Both the position numbers and the translations under genes were made by a program. From the NCBI GenBank assembly GCA_034680345.1, contig JAXISZ010000001.1:186001-250000 (forward strand): a stretch of DNA of 64,000 bases, read 5' to 3'. Under the pieces are notes generated by a model. That model ran no database searches. It was given only the letters and a program-made list of their open reading frames with translations, and was not told the origin of the DNA. Of the stretch, positions 26,375 to 34,484 are shown one piece after another. Source of the DNA: SXZD01 sp034680345 (GTDB taxonomy: Bacteria > Pseudomonadota > Gammaproteobacteria > Burkholderiales > Burkholderiaceae_B). Position 1 is the first letter of the stretch. Each line of letters begins with the position of its first letter.

Positions 26375-27570
26375 ACAACCAAAAACAACGACTGCACATC
26401 ATTTAAAAAACGCAAACCCAAAGGAGTAACTTGCAAATGGTTTTGTGACGACTTAAGTAAAGCTTTGTTGACGCCCTGTGTAATGGCATAGGTCAAATCA
26501 CTTAAAGGACGCCCACACCACTGTTGGTATAAACTTAAATCTACACCTTCAAGCAAACGCAAACCATTTAACGCAAACTCAAAAGGTAGGTCTTTTGCTT
26601 GCAAAACTTTACGCTCTACAACCGCTTGATTAACAAAAGCTGCATCCATATAAGCCACTGGTTGGCGCAAACGCACTTCACGTATAATTTGGTGAGCAAA
26701 CGAAACTTTACTATGTGCACCCGCACCAATTCCCAGGTAGTCACCAAATCGCCAATAATTTAAATTATGCTGACAACGGTGACCTGATTTTGCAAAAGCA
26801 GACACCTCATATCGCTGCAAACCTTTTTCTGCCGCAACCTGTAGCACTGCTGATTCTATTTCATGCTGTATGTCTTCATCAGGTAACTGCGGCGGGCGTT
26901 GAGCAAACTGTGTGTTAGGTTCTAATGTGAGTTGGTACAAGGATAGGTGAGGCGGCGAAAATGCCAAAGCGGTTTCAATGTCTTGCAAAGCCTCATCAAC
27001 CGTTTGTTCAGGCAAAGCATACATCAAATCAATATTGAATGTGTCAAATACCCTTGCTGCCAATTCGAGTGCTGCTTGAGCTTGCCGCGCATTATGAACT
27101 CGACCCAAACGCTGCAAATGTTGATCATTGAAACTCTGTACACCTACAGATAAACGGGTAACACCGGCATCGCGATAAGCTGCAAAACGTTGTTGTTCAA
27201 AACTACCTGGATTGGCCTCCAATGTAACCTCACCTGTCAAAGGCGTACCCAATCGTGCAAACACGGCCATCAACAATCGTTCAATTTCTTGTGCAGGAAA
27301 TAAAGAAGGGGTACCCCCCCCAATAAATACAGCATATAACCGTCGCCCCCAAACCGCTGGCAATTGCTGATCCAGGTCAACAAGCAATGCGTCCACATAC
27401 CGCGAAAAAGGTAAATCATCACCACTTACAGTCCCGCCAAGATGGGAATTGAAGTCGCAATAAGGGCATTTTTTAATGCACCAAGGCAAATGAATATACA
27501 AAGCCAAAGGCGGCAACGATTTTAAATGCAACTGCCCTTGTGTAAACAATTCTATAACCGTTTCAAACAA
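26371..27570 (-). CDS. hemW: Radical SAM heme chaperone HemW
   Basis: A coproporphyrinogen-III-oxidase-like radical SAM protein of about 399 residues. The cluster motif C-I-K-K-C-P-Y-C-D-F (C-x3-C-x2-C) near residue 31 is followed by G-G-G-T-P-S, E-A-N-P-G and V-Q-S-F radical SAM elements and a HemN C-terminal domain. The short N-terminus and the D-F after the last Cys fit HemW, a heme-transfer protein, rather than the HemN enzyme. The first codon is TTG and overlaps rdgB by eight bases; a later TTG could be the true start. It forms an operon with rph and rdgB. Confidence 0.9.
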   Translation of the reverse strand: MFETVIELFTQGQLHLKSLPPLALYIHLPWCIKKCPYCDFNSHLGGTVSGDDLPFSRYVDALLVDLDQQLPAVWGRRLYAVFIGGGTPSLFPAQEIERLLMAVFARLGTPLTGEVTLEANPGSFEQQRFAAYRDAGVTRLSVGVQSFNDQHLQRLGRVHNARQAQAALELAARVFDTFNIDLMYALPEQTVDEALQDIETALAFSPPHLSLYQLTLEPNTQFAQRPPQLPDEDIQHEIESAVLQVAAEKGLQRYEVSAFAKSGHRCQHNLNYWRFGDYLGIGAGAHSKVSFAHQIIREVRLRQPVAYMDAAFVNQAVVERKVLQAKDLPFEFALNGLRLLEGVDLSLYQQWCGRPLSDLTYAITQGVNKALLKSSQNHLQVTPLGLRFLNDVQSLFLVV

Positions 27571-28174
27571 GACCTGATTCCTGTAACAATTGTATTAGGC
27601 GACTTAAAGCTTGTGCCCTATGACTCATGGTATTTTTTTGTTCTGCAGACAATTGTGCAGCAGTTAAACCAAGCTGAGGTAAATAAAACAACGGGTCATA
27701 ACCAAACCCACCAGCACCTTGCAAACCTTGGGCAATTTGCCCACGCCACTGCCCCTGAGCAATCAAAGGGTTGGGATCTTGAGGGTGGCGCACAAACACC
27801 AAAACACAAATAAAACTAGCATTCCGATTGTGTTGATCAGCAATGGTTGCCAACAGCTTTTGATTGTTAGCAGCGTCTGATTTTAATTGCCCAGGAACTT
27901 GTGCATAACGCGCCGAAAAAACGCCTGGGGCACCCCCTAAAACATCTACTGTTAAACCTGAGTCATCTGCCAAAGCAGGCAAACCAGAGATTCGACTAGC
28001 ATGCCGCGCTTTATGCAAAGCATTTTCAATAAATGTAATAAAAGGCTCTTCAACCTCTGGCACCATGGCCTCAGACTGCGAGATCAATTGAATTTGTAAT
28101 GGAGCCAACAATTGCGAAAACTCTTTTAATTTACCTTGATTATGACTGGCTAAAACCCAAGAATTTAATGTCAT
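27563..28174 (-). CDS. rdgB: XTP/dITP diphosphatase RdgB (HAM1 family)
   Basis: A 203-residue pyrophosphatase that removes non-canonical purine nucleotides such as dITP and XTP from the pool. The signature L-A-S-H-N-Q-G-K-L-K-E-F at the N-terminus, A-D-D-S-G-L and the C-terminal S-H-R-A-Q-A-L motif are all present. The ATG at 28174, four bases after the rph stop codon, gives the normal N-terminus; the open frame extends upstream into rph but without family similarity. Expression is probably coupled to rph. Confidence 0.95.
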   Translation of the reverse strand: MTLNSWVLASHNQGKLKEFSQLLAPLQIQLISQSEAMVPEVEEPFITFIENALHKARHASRISGLPALADDSGLTVDVLGGAPGVFSARYAQVPGQLKSDAANNQKLLATIADQHNRNASFICVLVFVRHPQDPNPLIAQGQWRGQIAQGLQGAGGFGYDPLFYLPQLGLTAAQLSAEQKNTMSHRAQALSRLIQLLQESGLV

Positions 28175-28178
28175 AAAA

Positions 28179-28919
28179 TTAAACCAATCGCTCTTGTTCT
28201 TTAAACTGCAAAACCGACTTTTGTAAGGTATGCAATTGAGCAATACCAGTTGCAGCAAGATTTAACAATTCGTCAAATTCGCTCCTAGAAAATGGTTTGC
28301 CTTCTGCTGTGCCTTGTATTTCAACAAAGGCACCAGAGTCTGTCATTACAACATTTAAATCAGTATCACAATTAGAGTCTTGCGCGTAGTCTAAGTCTAA
28401 AAAATGCTCACCATTGACCACGCCAACGGACACGGCTGCTACAAAATGATTGATAGGCAAACACGCAATCAATCCTTTCTGTTTCATCCAACGCAAAGCG
28501 TCAACCAACGCTACCATAGCGCCAGTTATTGATGCTGTGCGTGTACCACCATCAGCCTGCAAAACATCACAATCAATGTGCAAGGTATGCTCACCCAACG
28601 CTTTTAAATTAACAGCTGAACGTAAAGAACGACCAATTAAACGTTGAATTTCTTGAGTACGACCCGACTGTTTACCCTTGGCAGCTTCACGATCTACCCT
28701 ACTGTGCGTAGACCGCGGTAACATGCCATATTCCGCAGTTAACCAACCTTGAGCTTGACCCTTCAAAAAACTAGGCACTTTGGCCAGAACTGAACAAGTG
28801 CACAACACCTTTGTATGACCAAAACAAACCAACACCGAACCCTCTGCGTGCTTAGTATAATGTCTATGAATTTCTACGGTCCGCATTTGGTTGAACATGC
28901 GATTTTCAAAAATATTCAT
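28179..28919 (-). CDS. rph: Ribonuclease PH
   Basis: A phosphorolytic exoribonuclease of about 246 residues that trims tRNA 3' ends. The motifs R-H-Y-T-K-H-A-E-G-S-V-L-V, G-W-L-T-A-E-Y-G-M-L-P and Q-A-D-G-G-T-R-T-A-S-I-T-G are typical, and the catalytic Asp pair is in D-L-N-V-V-M-T-D. The ATG at 28919 is preferred (GAGAAAGC upstream) over an ATG 16 codons earlier. First gene of the rph-rdgB-hemW unit. It is divergent from the cyclase-like effector gene. Confidence 0.95.
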   Translation of the reverse strand: MNIFENRMFNQMRTVEIHRHYTKHAEGSVLVCFGHTKVLCTCSVLAKVPSFLKGQAQGWLTAEYGMLPRSTHSRVDREAAKGKQSGRTQEIQRLIGRSLRSAVNLKALGEHTLHIDCDVLQADGGTRTASITGAMVALVDALRWMKQKGLIACLPINHFVAAVSVGVVNGEHFLDLDYAQDSNCDTDLNVVMTDSGAFVEIQGTAEGKPFSRSEFDELLNLAATGIAQLHTLQKSVLQFKEQERLV

Positions 28920-29024
28920 GCTTTCTCTTGTCTTTTTAAATTTAGGCAAGCAGTATAACGGATACATATTTTAACCAAAAAAATAACATAAAATAACTAA
29001 TCAATTGATATTGATGAATTAAAT

Positions 29025-29030
29025 TATAAT
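29025..29030 (+). promoter_or_regulatory. Candidate -10 box of the cyclase-like effector gene
   Basis: A perfect TATAAT lies 84 bases before the start codon. TTGATA at 29005-29010 would be its -35 box but with a short 14-base spacer; TCAATT at 29001-29006 gives 18 bases. Transcription would start near 29037, placing the palindrome at 29063-29090 inside the leader. Confidence 0.35.
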
Positions 29031-29062
29031 TTTTGAACTGATATGCACAAAAAATAATTCCA

Positions 29063-29090
29063 CGTTGAATATATTTTTGTATATTCAACG
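29063..29090. promoter_or_regulatory. Perfect 11+11 bp inverted repeat upstream of the cyclase-like gene
   Basis: CGTTGAATATA (29063-29073) and its exact complement (29080-29090) flank six bases, ending 23 bases before the ATG. There is no T tract after it, so it does not look like a terminator. Symmetry, length and position fit the operator of a dimeric repressor or an mRNA hairpin that affects translation. No matching regulator gene is adjacent. Confidence 0.5.
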
Positions 29091-29113
29091 CACTGATATT
29101 TCATACTAAGCAT

Positions 29114-30790
29114 ATGCCAAAATTAACTGTTTTTTTAAAATGCGTTTTCGCTCAAAAAAGTGCACGAACTAATCACTTAACAGAACAAAAACAAATAACA
29201 GAAGAAAAAACACATAAGAAATATCGATTGATAAAATCAATTAAAAACTTATTTGCATGCACCCAACCACCCGACAACCCTGAACGAAACATCCCAAAAC
29301 CAACTGACAACCATTTATCTTTAAGTCAGTTTCAAGCTAATTTCAATACTTGTGAGACGCCAATCAACAACCACGGAAAAATATCTCCCCAAGGTTCGAT
29401 CAATACAAACTTTACATGCAGCGACACAGGCAGTGAGATTGACCTCAAAGAATCAGAAAAAACCCCAGAACTAGAGGTGCTACAAACTTACGAAACAACT
29501 CTAAAAGAAATTAAATCAGGCATCTTACCTAGACACCTGTATGCTATGACTGTTGCAGCTGAAATAACAAAATGTATATTCTCGTTGCGACCAGTTTCAA
29601 CACATGCCAAATACTGGACAAAAATAGGACACCCAACCAAGTCTATGTTAATTAAAGACAAAAGTGAAAAACAAGGGATTGCCGCTGGCTTGGTTAAAAT
29701 AGCAAAAGACAAAAAAAAGGAAATCACAGACCCACAAACCGGTCAAAAATTTGTTGCAATTGGTAAAATTTATTATTTTGATATATTTGTTGCAATTGGT
29801 AAAATTTATTATTTTGATATTGATCGAGTTGTTGAAGTACTTAATGCCACCGCTTTATATCAAGTTAACCCATCTTCAATTGTTTATCTCGATCAAGACA
29901 ACAATAAAATCAATGCAATTGACCGCGCCAAAACGATTATTTACCGCCTAGATAATAACAAAAAATCTAATAATGTAAGCAATAATTATTACCAAATTCT
30001 AAAAAAAACAAATAACGGCTGGGCCCTTTATGAAATTGTAACGGCTAATTCCATCACTTTAGACCACAATGATTTCTTAGCAATAGATCAAAAGAATAAA
30101 TTTCCTGTACGCTTTTGGTGTTATGAAAAAGAAATTGATGGCATTAAAAAACACTCTCTACCTGTTACTGCAGACTACGACTTACTGACTACTTTTTTCA
30201 GCACAGATGCTTATTCACCAGAGGACTTGACAAGACCCATAAACACCAGCGATCTCAAGGTTCTAAATGCAATTAAATTAAACCCATTTTGGTATCAAAT
30301 AGAAGTTGCTAGAAAAGGCAATGCTAACAAAGCAACACTAGAACTCATCAGAAAAATAAATCAATCTATTAAAACCGTATCCCCCGAAAACCATGACGAA
30401 AAAAACAACCTAAAAACATACAGAACTCGCACAGAGGTTCACCACAATGGGGAGGCAACAAACCCTGCTAGCAGTAAAAAGGTTAATGAAAACAGCCTAT
30501 TTCCTGCCTTGTTTTTATTTCCAAAAACGTTAGTACAATCAATATCTTCATATCAAACCAACGCGCTCACCGAATTAGAAAAAAACCTCAATTTTGACAA
30601 CATTTCTATAAAGCATAACACTTGGATTTGTAACAACTTTAAAGAGCTAGATAACCTACTTATAAGATTGGCCAAACATGCACCAAATTATCAATGTGAA
30701 ATTCATGCACACTGGCTTGAATATTTGCCCAAATGGAAAGAATTGCAGACAAAATATCAAACAAAAAACCAAACCATTGAAAACCTCTGA
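29114..30790 (+). CDS. ExoY/edema-factor-like nucleotidyl cyclase toxin, candidate secreted effector
   Basis: A 558-residue protein. Residues 1-125 are polar, Lys/Asn-rich and probably disordered, without a clear signal peptide. From about 138 to the end it follows Pseudomonas ExoY and the catalytic domain of anthrax edema factor. A helix reading A-E-I-T-K-C-I-F-S-L-R-P-V leads into G-H-P-T-K-S-M-L-I-K-D-K-S; Lys 176 and Lys 183 match ExoY Lys 81 and 88. T-A-D-Y-D-L supplies the metal-binding Asp 354 and 356 (ExoY Asp 212 and 214). H-H-N-G-E-A-T-N-P gives His 444 and Asn 450, spaced as in edema factor His 577 and Asn 583. The final A-H-W-L-E-Y corresponds to A-H-P-D-W near the ExoY end. Such enzymes make cAMP or other cyclic nucleotides inside eukaryotic cells after binding actin or calmodulin. 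No secretion gene is adjacent and the ribosome binding site is weak. A 36-bp duplication lies inside the domain. Confidence 0.85.
   Translation: MPKLTVFLKCVFAQKSARTNHLTEQKQITEEKTHKKYRLIKSIKNLFACTQPPDNPERNIPKPTDNHLSLSQFQANFNTCETPINNHGKISPQGSINTNFTCSDTGSEIDLKESEKTPELEVLQTYETTLKEIKSGILPRHLYAMTVAAEITKCIFSLRPVSTHAKYWTKIGHPTKSMLIKDKSEKQGIAAGLVKIAKDKKKEITDPQTGQKFVAIGKIYYFDIFVAIGKIYYFDIDRVVEVLNATALYQVNPSSIVYLDQDNNKINAIDRAKTIIYRLDNNKKSNNVSNNYYQILKKTNNGWALYEIVTANSITLDHNDFLAIDQKNKFPVRFWCYEKEIDGIKKHSLPVTADYDLLTTFFSTDAYSPEDLTRPINTSDLKVLNAIKLNPFWYQIEVARKGNANKATLELIRKINQSIKTVSPENHDEKNNLKTYRTRTEVHHNGEATNPASSKKVNENSLFPALFLFPKTLVQSISSYQTNALTELEKNLNFDNISIKHNTWICNNFKELDNLLIRLAKHAPNYQCEIHAHWLEYLPKWKELQTKYQTKNQTIENL
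29750..29821 (+). repeat. 36-bp in-frame tandem duplication inside the cyclase-like gene
   Basis: Two adjacent 36-base copies (29750-29785 and 29786-29821) differ only in their last base, ATA against ATT. They encode F-V-A-I-G-K-I-Y-Y-F-D-I twice, at residues 213-224 and 225-236. Near identity at DNA level indicates a recent event. The reading frame is kept. Confidence 0.95.
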
Positions 30791-30840
30791 AAAAAATTGC
30801 AAATTCAAGATAAAATCAGTTTATTTTTTAAATAAATCGA

Positions 30841-31785
30841 ATGTCTGAAACTCATTTAAGCGCAATAAAAACTTGCAAAAAAACAATTCAAAGTATGACG
30901 GGCTTTTCTAGTGTATTGTTATCTACAAGAATTGGGATGATACATCTAGAATTACGCAGCGTTAACTCTAGGTTTTTAGATTTACAACTTCGTTTATGCG
31001 ATGAATTTCGTGCCCAAGAAACCCGCATTCGCGAATATTTAACGCGCTTTTTTCAACGTGGAAAAATTGAATGCCGGTTGTTTTGGGCACAAGATGAAAT
31101 ACAAAATCAAAAACCTCACATTAACACCCAAATACTCAGCGAATTGGCAAAACTGGAAGGTGAAATTAAAATGCACTTTCCATTGGCCAACAATCTAAGT
31201 ATTCGCGATATTTTAAATTGGCCAGGTGTGACCGAATCTAAAAAACTAATGGCCAACGAACCCGATGAAATTACTCAACAAGCGCTTGAACTGGCCACAA
31301 CTTCACTGATTGAAGCACGGCAACGAGAAGGCCAACAGCTAGCCAACTTGTTAACAGAAAAAATTGGCACAATGCAACAATTGCTATTGGCCTTACAGCC
31401 AAAACTACCTGATGCCATGTTAGCTTATAGCAATAAATTATCACAACGGCTAACTGAAGCCATGCAAAAAGCTGTGGAAACCTCTGGGGCTACAGTCTCA
31501 ATCAACGAACTGCAAGAACGCATTCGCCAAGAAGTGGCTTTACACAATATTAAAATAGATGTGAATGAAGAAATTGACCGCCTAAATTTGCATTTGAAAG
31601 AATTTCAATCAATTCTAAACAACGGCGGTGCTGTTGGTAAACGGCTAGATTTTTTAACCCAAGAACTCAACCGCGAAGCCAACACCCTAGGAGCAAAATC
31701 TACTATTATTGAACAAACACAAGCCAGCATGGACCTGAAGGTACTTATTGAACAAGTACGCGAACAGGTACAAAACATCGAATAG
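30841..31785 (+). CDS. YicC-family endoribonuclease
   Basis: A 314-residue YicC/RloC-type protein. The N-terminal signature S-M-T-G-F-S (residues 18-23) and L-R-S-V-N-S-R-F-L-D are present, as is the C-terminal block E-E-I-D-R-L-N-L-H-L-K-E-F and G-K-R-L-D-F-L-x-Q-E-L-N-R-E-x-N-T-L-G. Members cut RNA and affect small-RNA turnover and stationary-phase survival. The start leaves about 17 extra residues before the usual beginning and has no clear ribosome binding site. In related genomes yicC lies next to gmk; here a degenerate hipBA module separates the two. Confidence 0.93.
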   Translation: MSETHLSAIKTCKKTIQSMTGFSSVLLSTRIGMIHLELRSVNSRFLDLQLRLCDEFRAQETRIREYLTRFFQRGKIECRLFWAQDEIQNQKPHINTQILSELAKLEGEIKMHFPLANNLSIRDILNWPGVTESKKLMANEPDEITQQALELATTSLIEARQREGQQLANLLTEKIGTMQQLLLALQPKLPDAMLAYSNKLSQRLTEAMQKAVETSGATVSINELQERIRQEVALHNIKIDVNEEIDRLNLHLKEFQSILNNGGAVGKRLDFLTQELNREANTLGAKSTIIEQTQASMDLKVLIEQVREQVQNIE

Positions 31786-31811
31786 TTTTTTCACCCCTCC
31801 AAGAATGTCTT

Positions 31812-31850
31812 AAAAGCCCTGTTATTTACTTGTAAATAGAGGGCTTTTTT
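31812..31850 (+). terminator. Intrinsic terminator of yicC
   Basis: AAAAGCCCT (31812-31820) pairs with AGGGCTTTT (31840-31848), with an inner stem formed by TTATTTA and TAAATA, and T residues follow. It ends the yicC transcript 27 bases after the stop codon. Confidence 0.85.
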
Positions 31851-32155
31851 ATTTTCCCCGTCCAAATCGGTTTGCAGATGTCCGTTACCAGTTGCTGTTT
31901 AAGTGGTGGGCAAGCCCTGTTTTTTTGACTCAATAAGCAAAAAGTCAAGGTATCTGGTGAGCAGATTTTTGCATCTATCTCACCACCGCCTTATGCAATC
32001 AAATGCCATTTGTTTGCGGACTATAGGCTTTTGTTTTGCTGTGTTTTATGTCCTCAATGTTTAGGTACACGTACTAAAAAATGAAAATATAGTTTCACTG
32101 ACTCATTAAACGTTAAACGCTGATTGTTTCATGACTTGCTCGGCTCGGCTGCCCC
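31851..32155. other. Gap between yicC and the degenerate hipA; no gene seen
   Basis: No open reading frame with recognisable coding character lies here on either strand. The sequence is less AT-rich than nearby intergenic DNA. Because it abuts the truncated end of hipA, it may be scrambled remains of the lost hipA C-terminal half or of the element that carried it, but no motif supports this. Confidence 0.5.
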
Positions 32156-32900
32156 CTAGCCGGTATGATACCGAGAGGAAAACTGCCTAATCTCACTTGG
32201 AAATATGTTAACACCTGCCGCCAACGCCAATTCATAACAGACCATCTCCCACACCCCGACGTCATGGGTATCATTTAAGTTGGGAAACTTGGCAATCCAC
32301 AAGTGGCCTTGTTCATCTGTCACACAAGCCTTAGGCCTTGCACCACCTAATGATGAGGCTGGAGAAATCAGCATTTTCAACCAGCGGTAATACTCGTCAC
32401 TGTCGATGTTATCGTCTTTTTCAATCTGTATTGCTGCGTGCTCTAGCTCTCGCAAACAAGCCATTGGCGGCGCAGCAAACTCAGAGTTGTTATCTAAGAA
32501 AGCATCCGAGCCTGCTCGCTTAAATCGAATACCACCCATCCGGTAAGAGTCGTGTACGCCCAACAGGTAATCCAACTCGTTTAATCGACTTGTTGCCCGA
32601 ATGCCTTTGCGCGCTTCAATGGCCGCACGCCGCTGCATTAAAATACGTCCCCATCTATCAGGCGATGAATCAAGAAATGCACGAAAGTTTTTATCGGCTT
32701 CATCACATTGTAGAGTTCACCGGAGTGAAGCGTCAGGATTGGATCAATTTGCAAGCGATAGGCTGAGGTTAAAACGCTTTATCGTAGGCAAAACTAAACA
32801 CGCCACTTCGGCTTGAATCGCTGTAAGAAAGCAACCCTATTAGCAAAGGCGCTGCAATTGGCTACCAGTCGGCATAGACTTCGACAATTTCACGACTCAT
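32156..32900 (-). pseudogene. hipA-like toxin kinase, multiply disrupted and truncated
   Basis: The intact family member is a Ser/Thr kinase of about 420 residues. Here the ATG at 32898-32900 overlaps the upstream regulator's stop (ATGA) and begins with V-Y-A-D-W, the usual HipA start, but codon 13 is TAG (32862-32864). The frame continues with G-V-F-S-F-A-Y-D-K-A-F and stops again at 32769-32771. A shifted frame holds L-Q-I-D-P-I-L-T-L, and a third frame resumes with D-S-S-P-D-R-W-G-R and A-C-V-T-D-E-Q-G-H up to D-V-G-V-W-E-M-V and ends at Y-H-T-G. The C-terminal half with the catalytic Asp residues is gone. It is non-functional. Confidence 0.88.
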
Positions 32901-33223
32901 TTTGAACCTTCCAGCAATTTTATGTTTTGCAACTTGATGCCAACTTCATCATAAGCGGCCATTTCTGCAAAGTTGCTTTCCATGCCAAGAACGGCCATAA
33001 CTTTTAAGTAAGTGCCTATGGCAACGCCCGGATCACCTGCGAAGACTTTGTTCACGGTTTTATGATCAAAGCCAGTACGTTCACACAGCATCTTTTTTGT
33101 AAAACCACGTCGTTTCATCGCCAGCAACAACTCCTCACCAAAATGAGTCAAGATTTTGCGTTGCTTTGGAAACAGTACATTGTGTAAATGTGAATCCCTG
33201 AATGCCAAAGGCCACCAAATCAC
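32897..33223 (-). CDS. HipB-like XRE-family helix-turn-helix regulator
   Basis: A DNA-binding protein of up to 108 residues. The core from about residue 28 has the XRE pattern: L-L-L-A-M-K-R-R-G-F-T-K-K-M-L-C-E-R-T-G, then D-H-K-T-V-N-K-V-F and Y-L-K-V-M-A-V-L-G-M. The frame opens at a GTG, but the first 20 residues look unlike the family and the true start may be later. Its stop overlaps the start of the broken hipA. It appears to be the surviving antitoxin of a hipBA pair and may still bind its own promoter. The upstream gap to gmk (33224-33499) shows no gene. Confidence 0.72.
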   Translation of the reverse strand: MIWWPLAFRDSHLHNVLFPKQRKILTHFGEELLLAMKRRGFTKKMLCERTGFDHKTVNKVFAGDPGVAIGTYLKVMAVLGMESNFAEMAAYDEVGIKLQNIKLLEGSK

Positions 33224-33499
33224 ACTTTTATGCGCAAAGATTGTTAAAGGCCGTCTGAAAATGGGAAAGCCTTGCCCAAAAAGCAGGTATCCACAAAGAA
33301 GAAAGAGCGCTTTTGGGGGACTGCTTTATACTTTATTGGGTTAGCAAATTTACACTGAATGCTTCTTAGAACCCAACTGACAAATTGATTTTAAATAAAA
33401 AAGATTTCGCTAAAATAAAAAAAACGATACCAATAGAAACTTATAAATTAGGTAAAATGGTTATATTCTTTTTTATCAGATTTCTTTTTCAAAAAACTT

Positions 33500-34177
33500 A
33501 TGGACGCAGCCCCCACCATCGATACGCTTAGCAATTTAAGCAACCATGCCAATAATTCAAATTATGCAGGCAGTTTGTTTATACTGAGTGCTCCTAGCGG
33601 GGCTGGTAAATCTAGTTTAGTTAAAGCATTGCTAGCCCAAGACAGCGGTGTGGACGTTTCTGTATCGTACACCACCAGGCAGCCACGATCGGGTGAACAA
33701 GAAGGATTAGACTATCATTTTATTGACGAAACCACATTTAAAGCTTGGCTAAGCCAAAATATTTTTTTAGAACATGCCCATGTCCATGGCAATTGGTACG
33801 GAACATCAAAACCTTGGGTAGAAGCAAAAATGGCTCAAGGCAAAGACGTACTGCTAGAAATAGACTGGCAAGGGGCATTGCAAATTATGCAACAAGTTCC
33901 ACAAGCAATATCTATTTTTATTCTACCCCCCTCTTTTGAGGAACTAGAACGCCGCCTACGTGGCCGTGCAACAGATACAGAAAATACTATAATCAAACGC
34001 TTGGCTGCGGCCACCGAAGAAATTGCCCAAGCGTACCGCTATGACTTTATAATTGTTAATGACGATTTCAAAATTGCGCTAGAACAGTTAAAATCGGTGG
34101 TGTGTGCTGCACGTTGTCGGTACTTACAACAACGCAAAAGACACCACGGTAAGTTTTTAAATTTTCAATTAAATTAA
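33500..34177 (+). CDS. gmk: Guanylate kinase
   Basis: A 225-residue enzyme that converts GMP to GDP. The P-loop S-A-P-S-G-A-G-K-S-S-L, the GMP-binding S-V-S-Y-T-T-R-x-P-R and G-E-Q-E-G-x-D-Y-H-F motifs and the lid R-L-R-G-R are all present. Length is slightly above the E. coli enzyme because of an extended, Asn-rich N-terminus before the P-loop. It is followed 16 bases later by rpoZ, the standard arrangement. Confidence 0.97.
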   Translation: MDAAPTIDTLSNLSNHANNSNYAGSLFILSAPSGAGKSSLVKALLAQDSGVDVSVSYTTRQPRSGEQEGLDYHFIDETTFKAWLSQNIFLEHAHVHGNWYGTSKPWVEAKMAQGKDVLLEIDWQGALQIMQQVPQAISIFILPPSFEELERRLRGRATDTENTIIKRLAAATEEIAQAYRYDFIIVNDDFKIALEQLKSVVCAARCRYLQQRKRHHGKFLNFQLN

Positions 34178-34193
34178 ATCAATAGGAGTTTAC

Positions 34194-34397
34194 ATGGCCC
34201 GCATCACGGTTGAGGACTGCTTAAAACAAATTCCCAATCGCTTTGAGCTTGCGCTCTGCGCCACCTATCGCGCTCGCTTGTTGGCACAAGGACACACTCC
34301 AAAAGTCGATACCAAAGATAAACCCGCCGTAACCGCATTGCGCGAAATTGCCAGCGGCAAAGTTGGGGCAGAAATGTTAAAAAAAGCGCCTACCTAA
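34194..34397 (+). CDS. rpoZ: RNA polymerase omega subunit
   Basis: A 67-residue subunit that helps assemble RNA polymerase and forms one ppGpp-binding site. M-A-R-I-T-V-E-D-C and N-R-F-E-L motifs open the protein, and V-T-A-L-R-E-I-A-S-G-K-V-G close it. GGAG lies seven bases before the ATG. It follows gmk. In most betaproteobacteria spoT would come next, but here the three min genes lie between. Confidence 0.97.
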   Translation: MARITVEDCLKQIPNRFELALCATYRARLLAQGHTPKVDTKDKPAVTALREIASGKVGAEMLKKAPT

Positions 34398-34484
34398 TTT
34401 TAATAGAAGTAATCAATCTGATACGTTTCTTTCAATTTTAAAACCAATGCAGCTTGGTTGCTTCATTTTGCTGGAACTGTTTAC

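Noticed and set aside
29063..29090. The inverted repeat as a transcription terminator
   Set aside because: No T tract follows on either strand and no gene on the plus strand ends just before it; the rph start on the minus strand is also unsuited.
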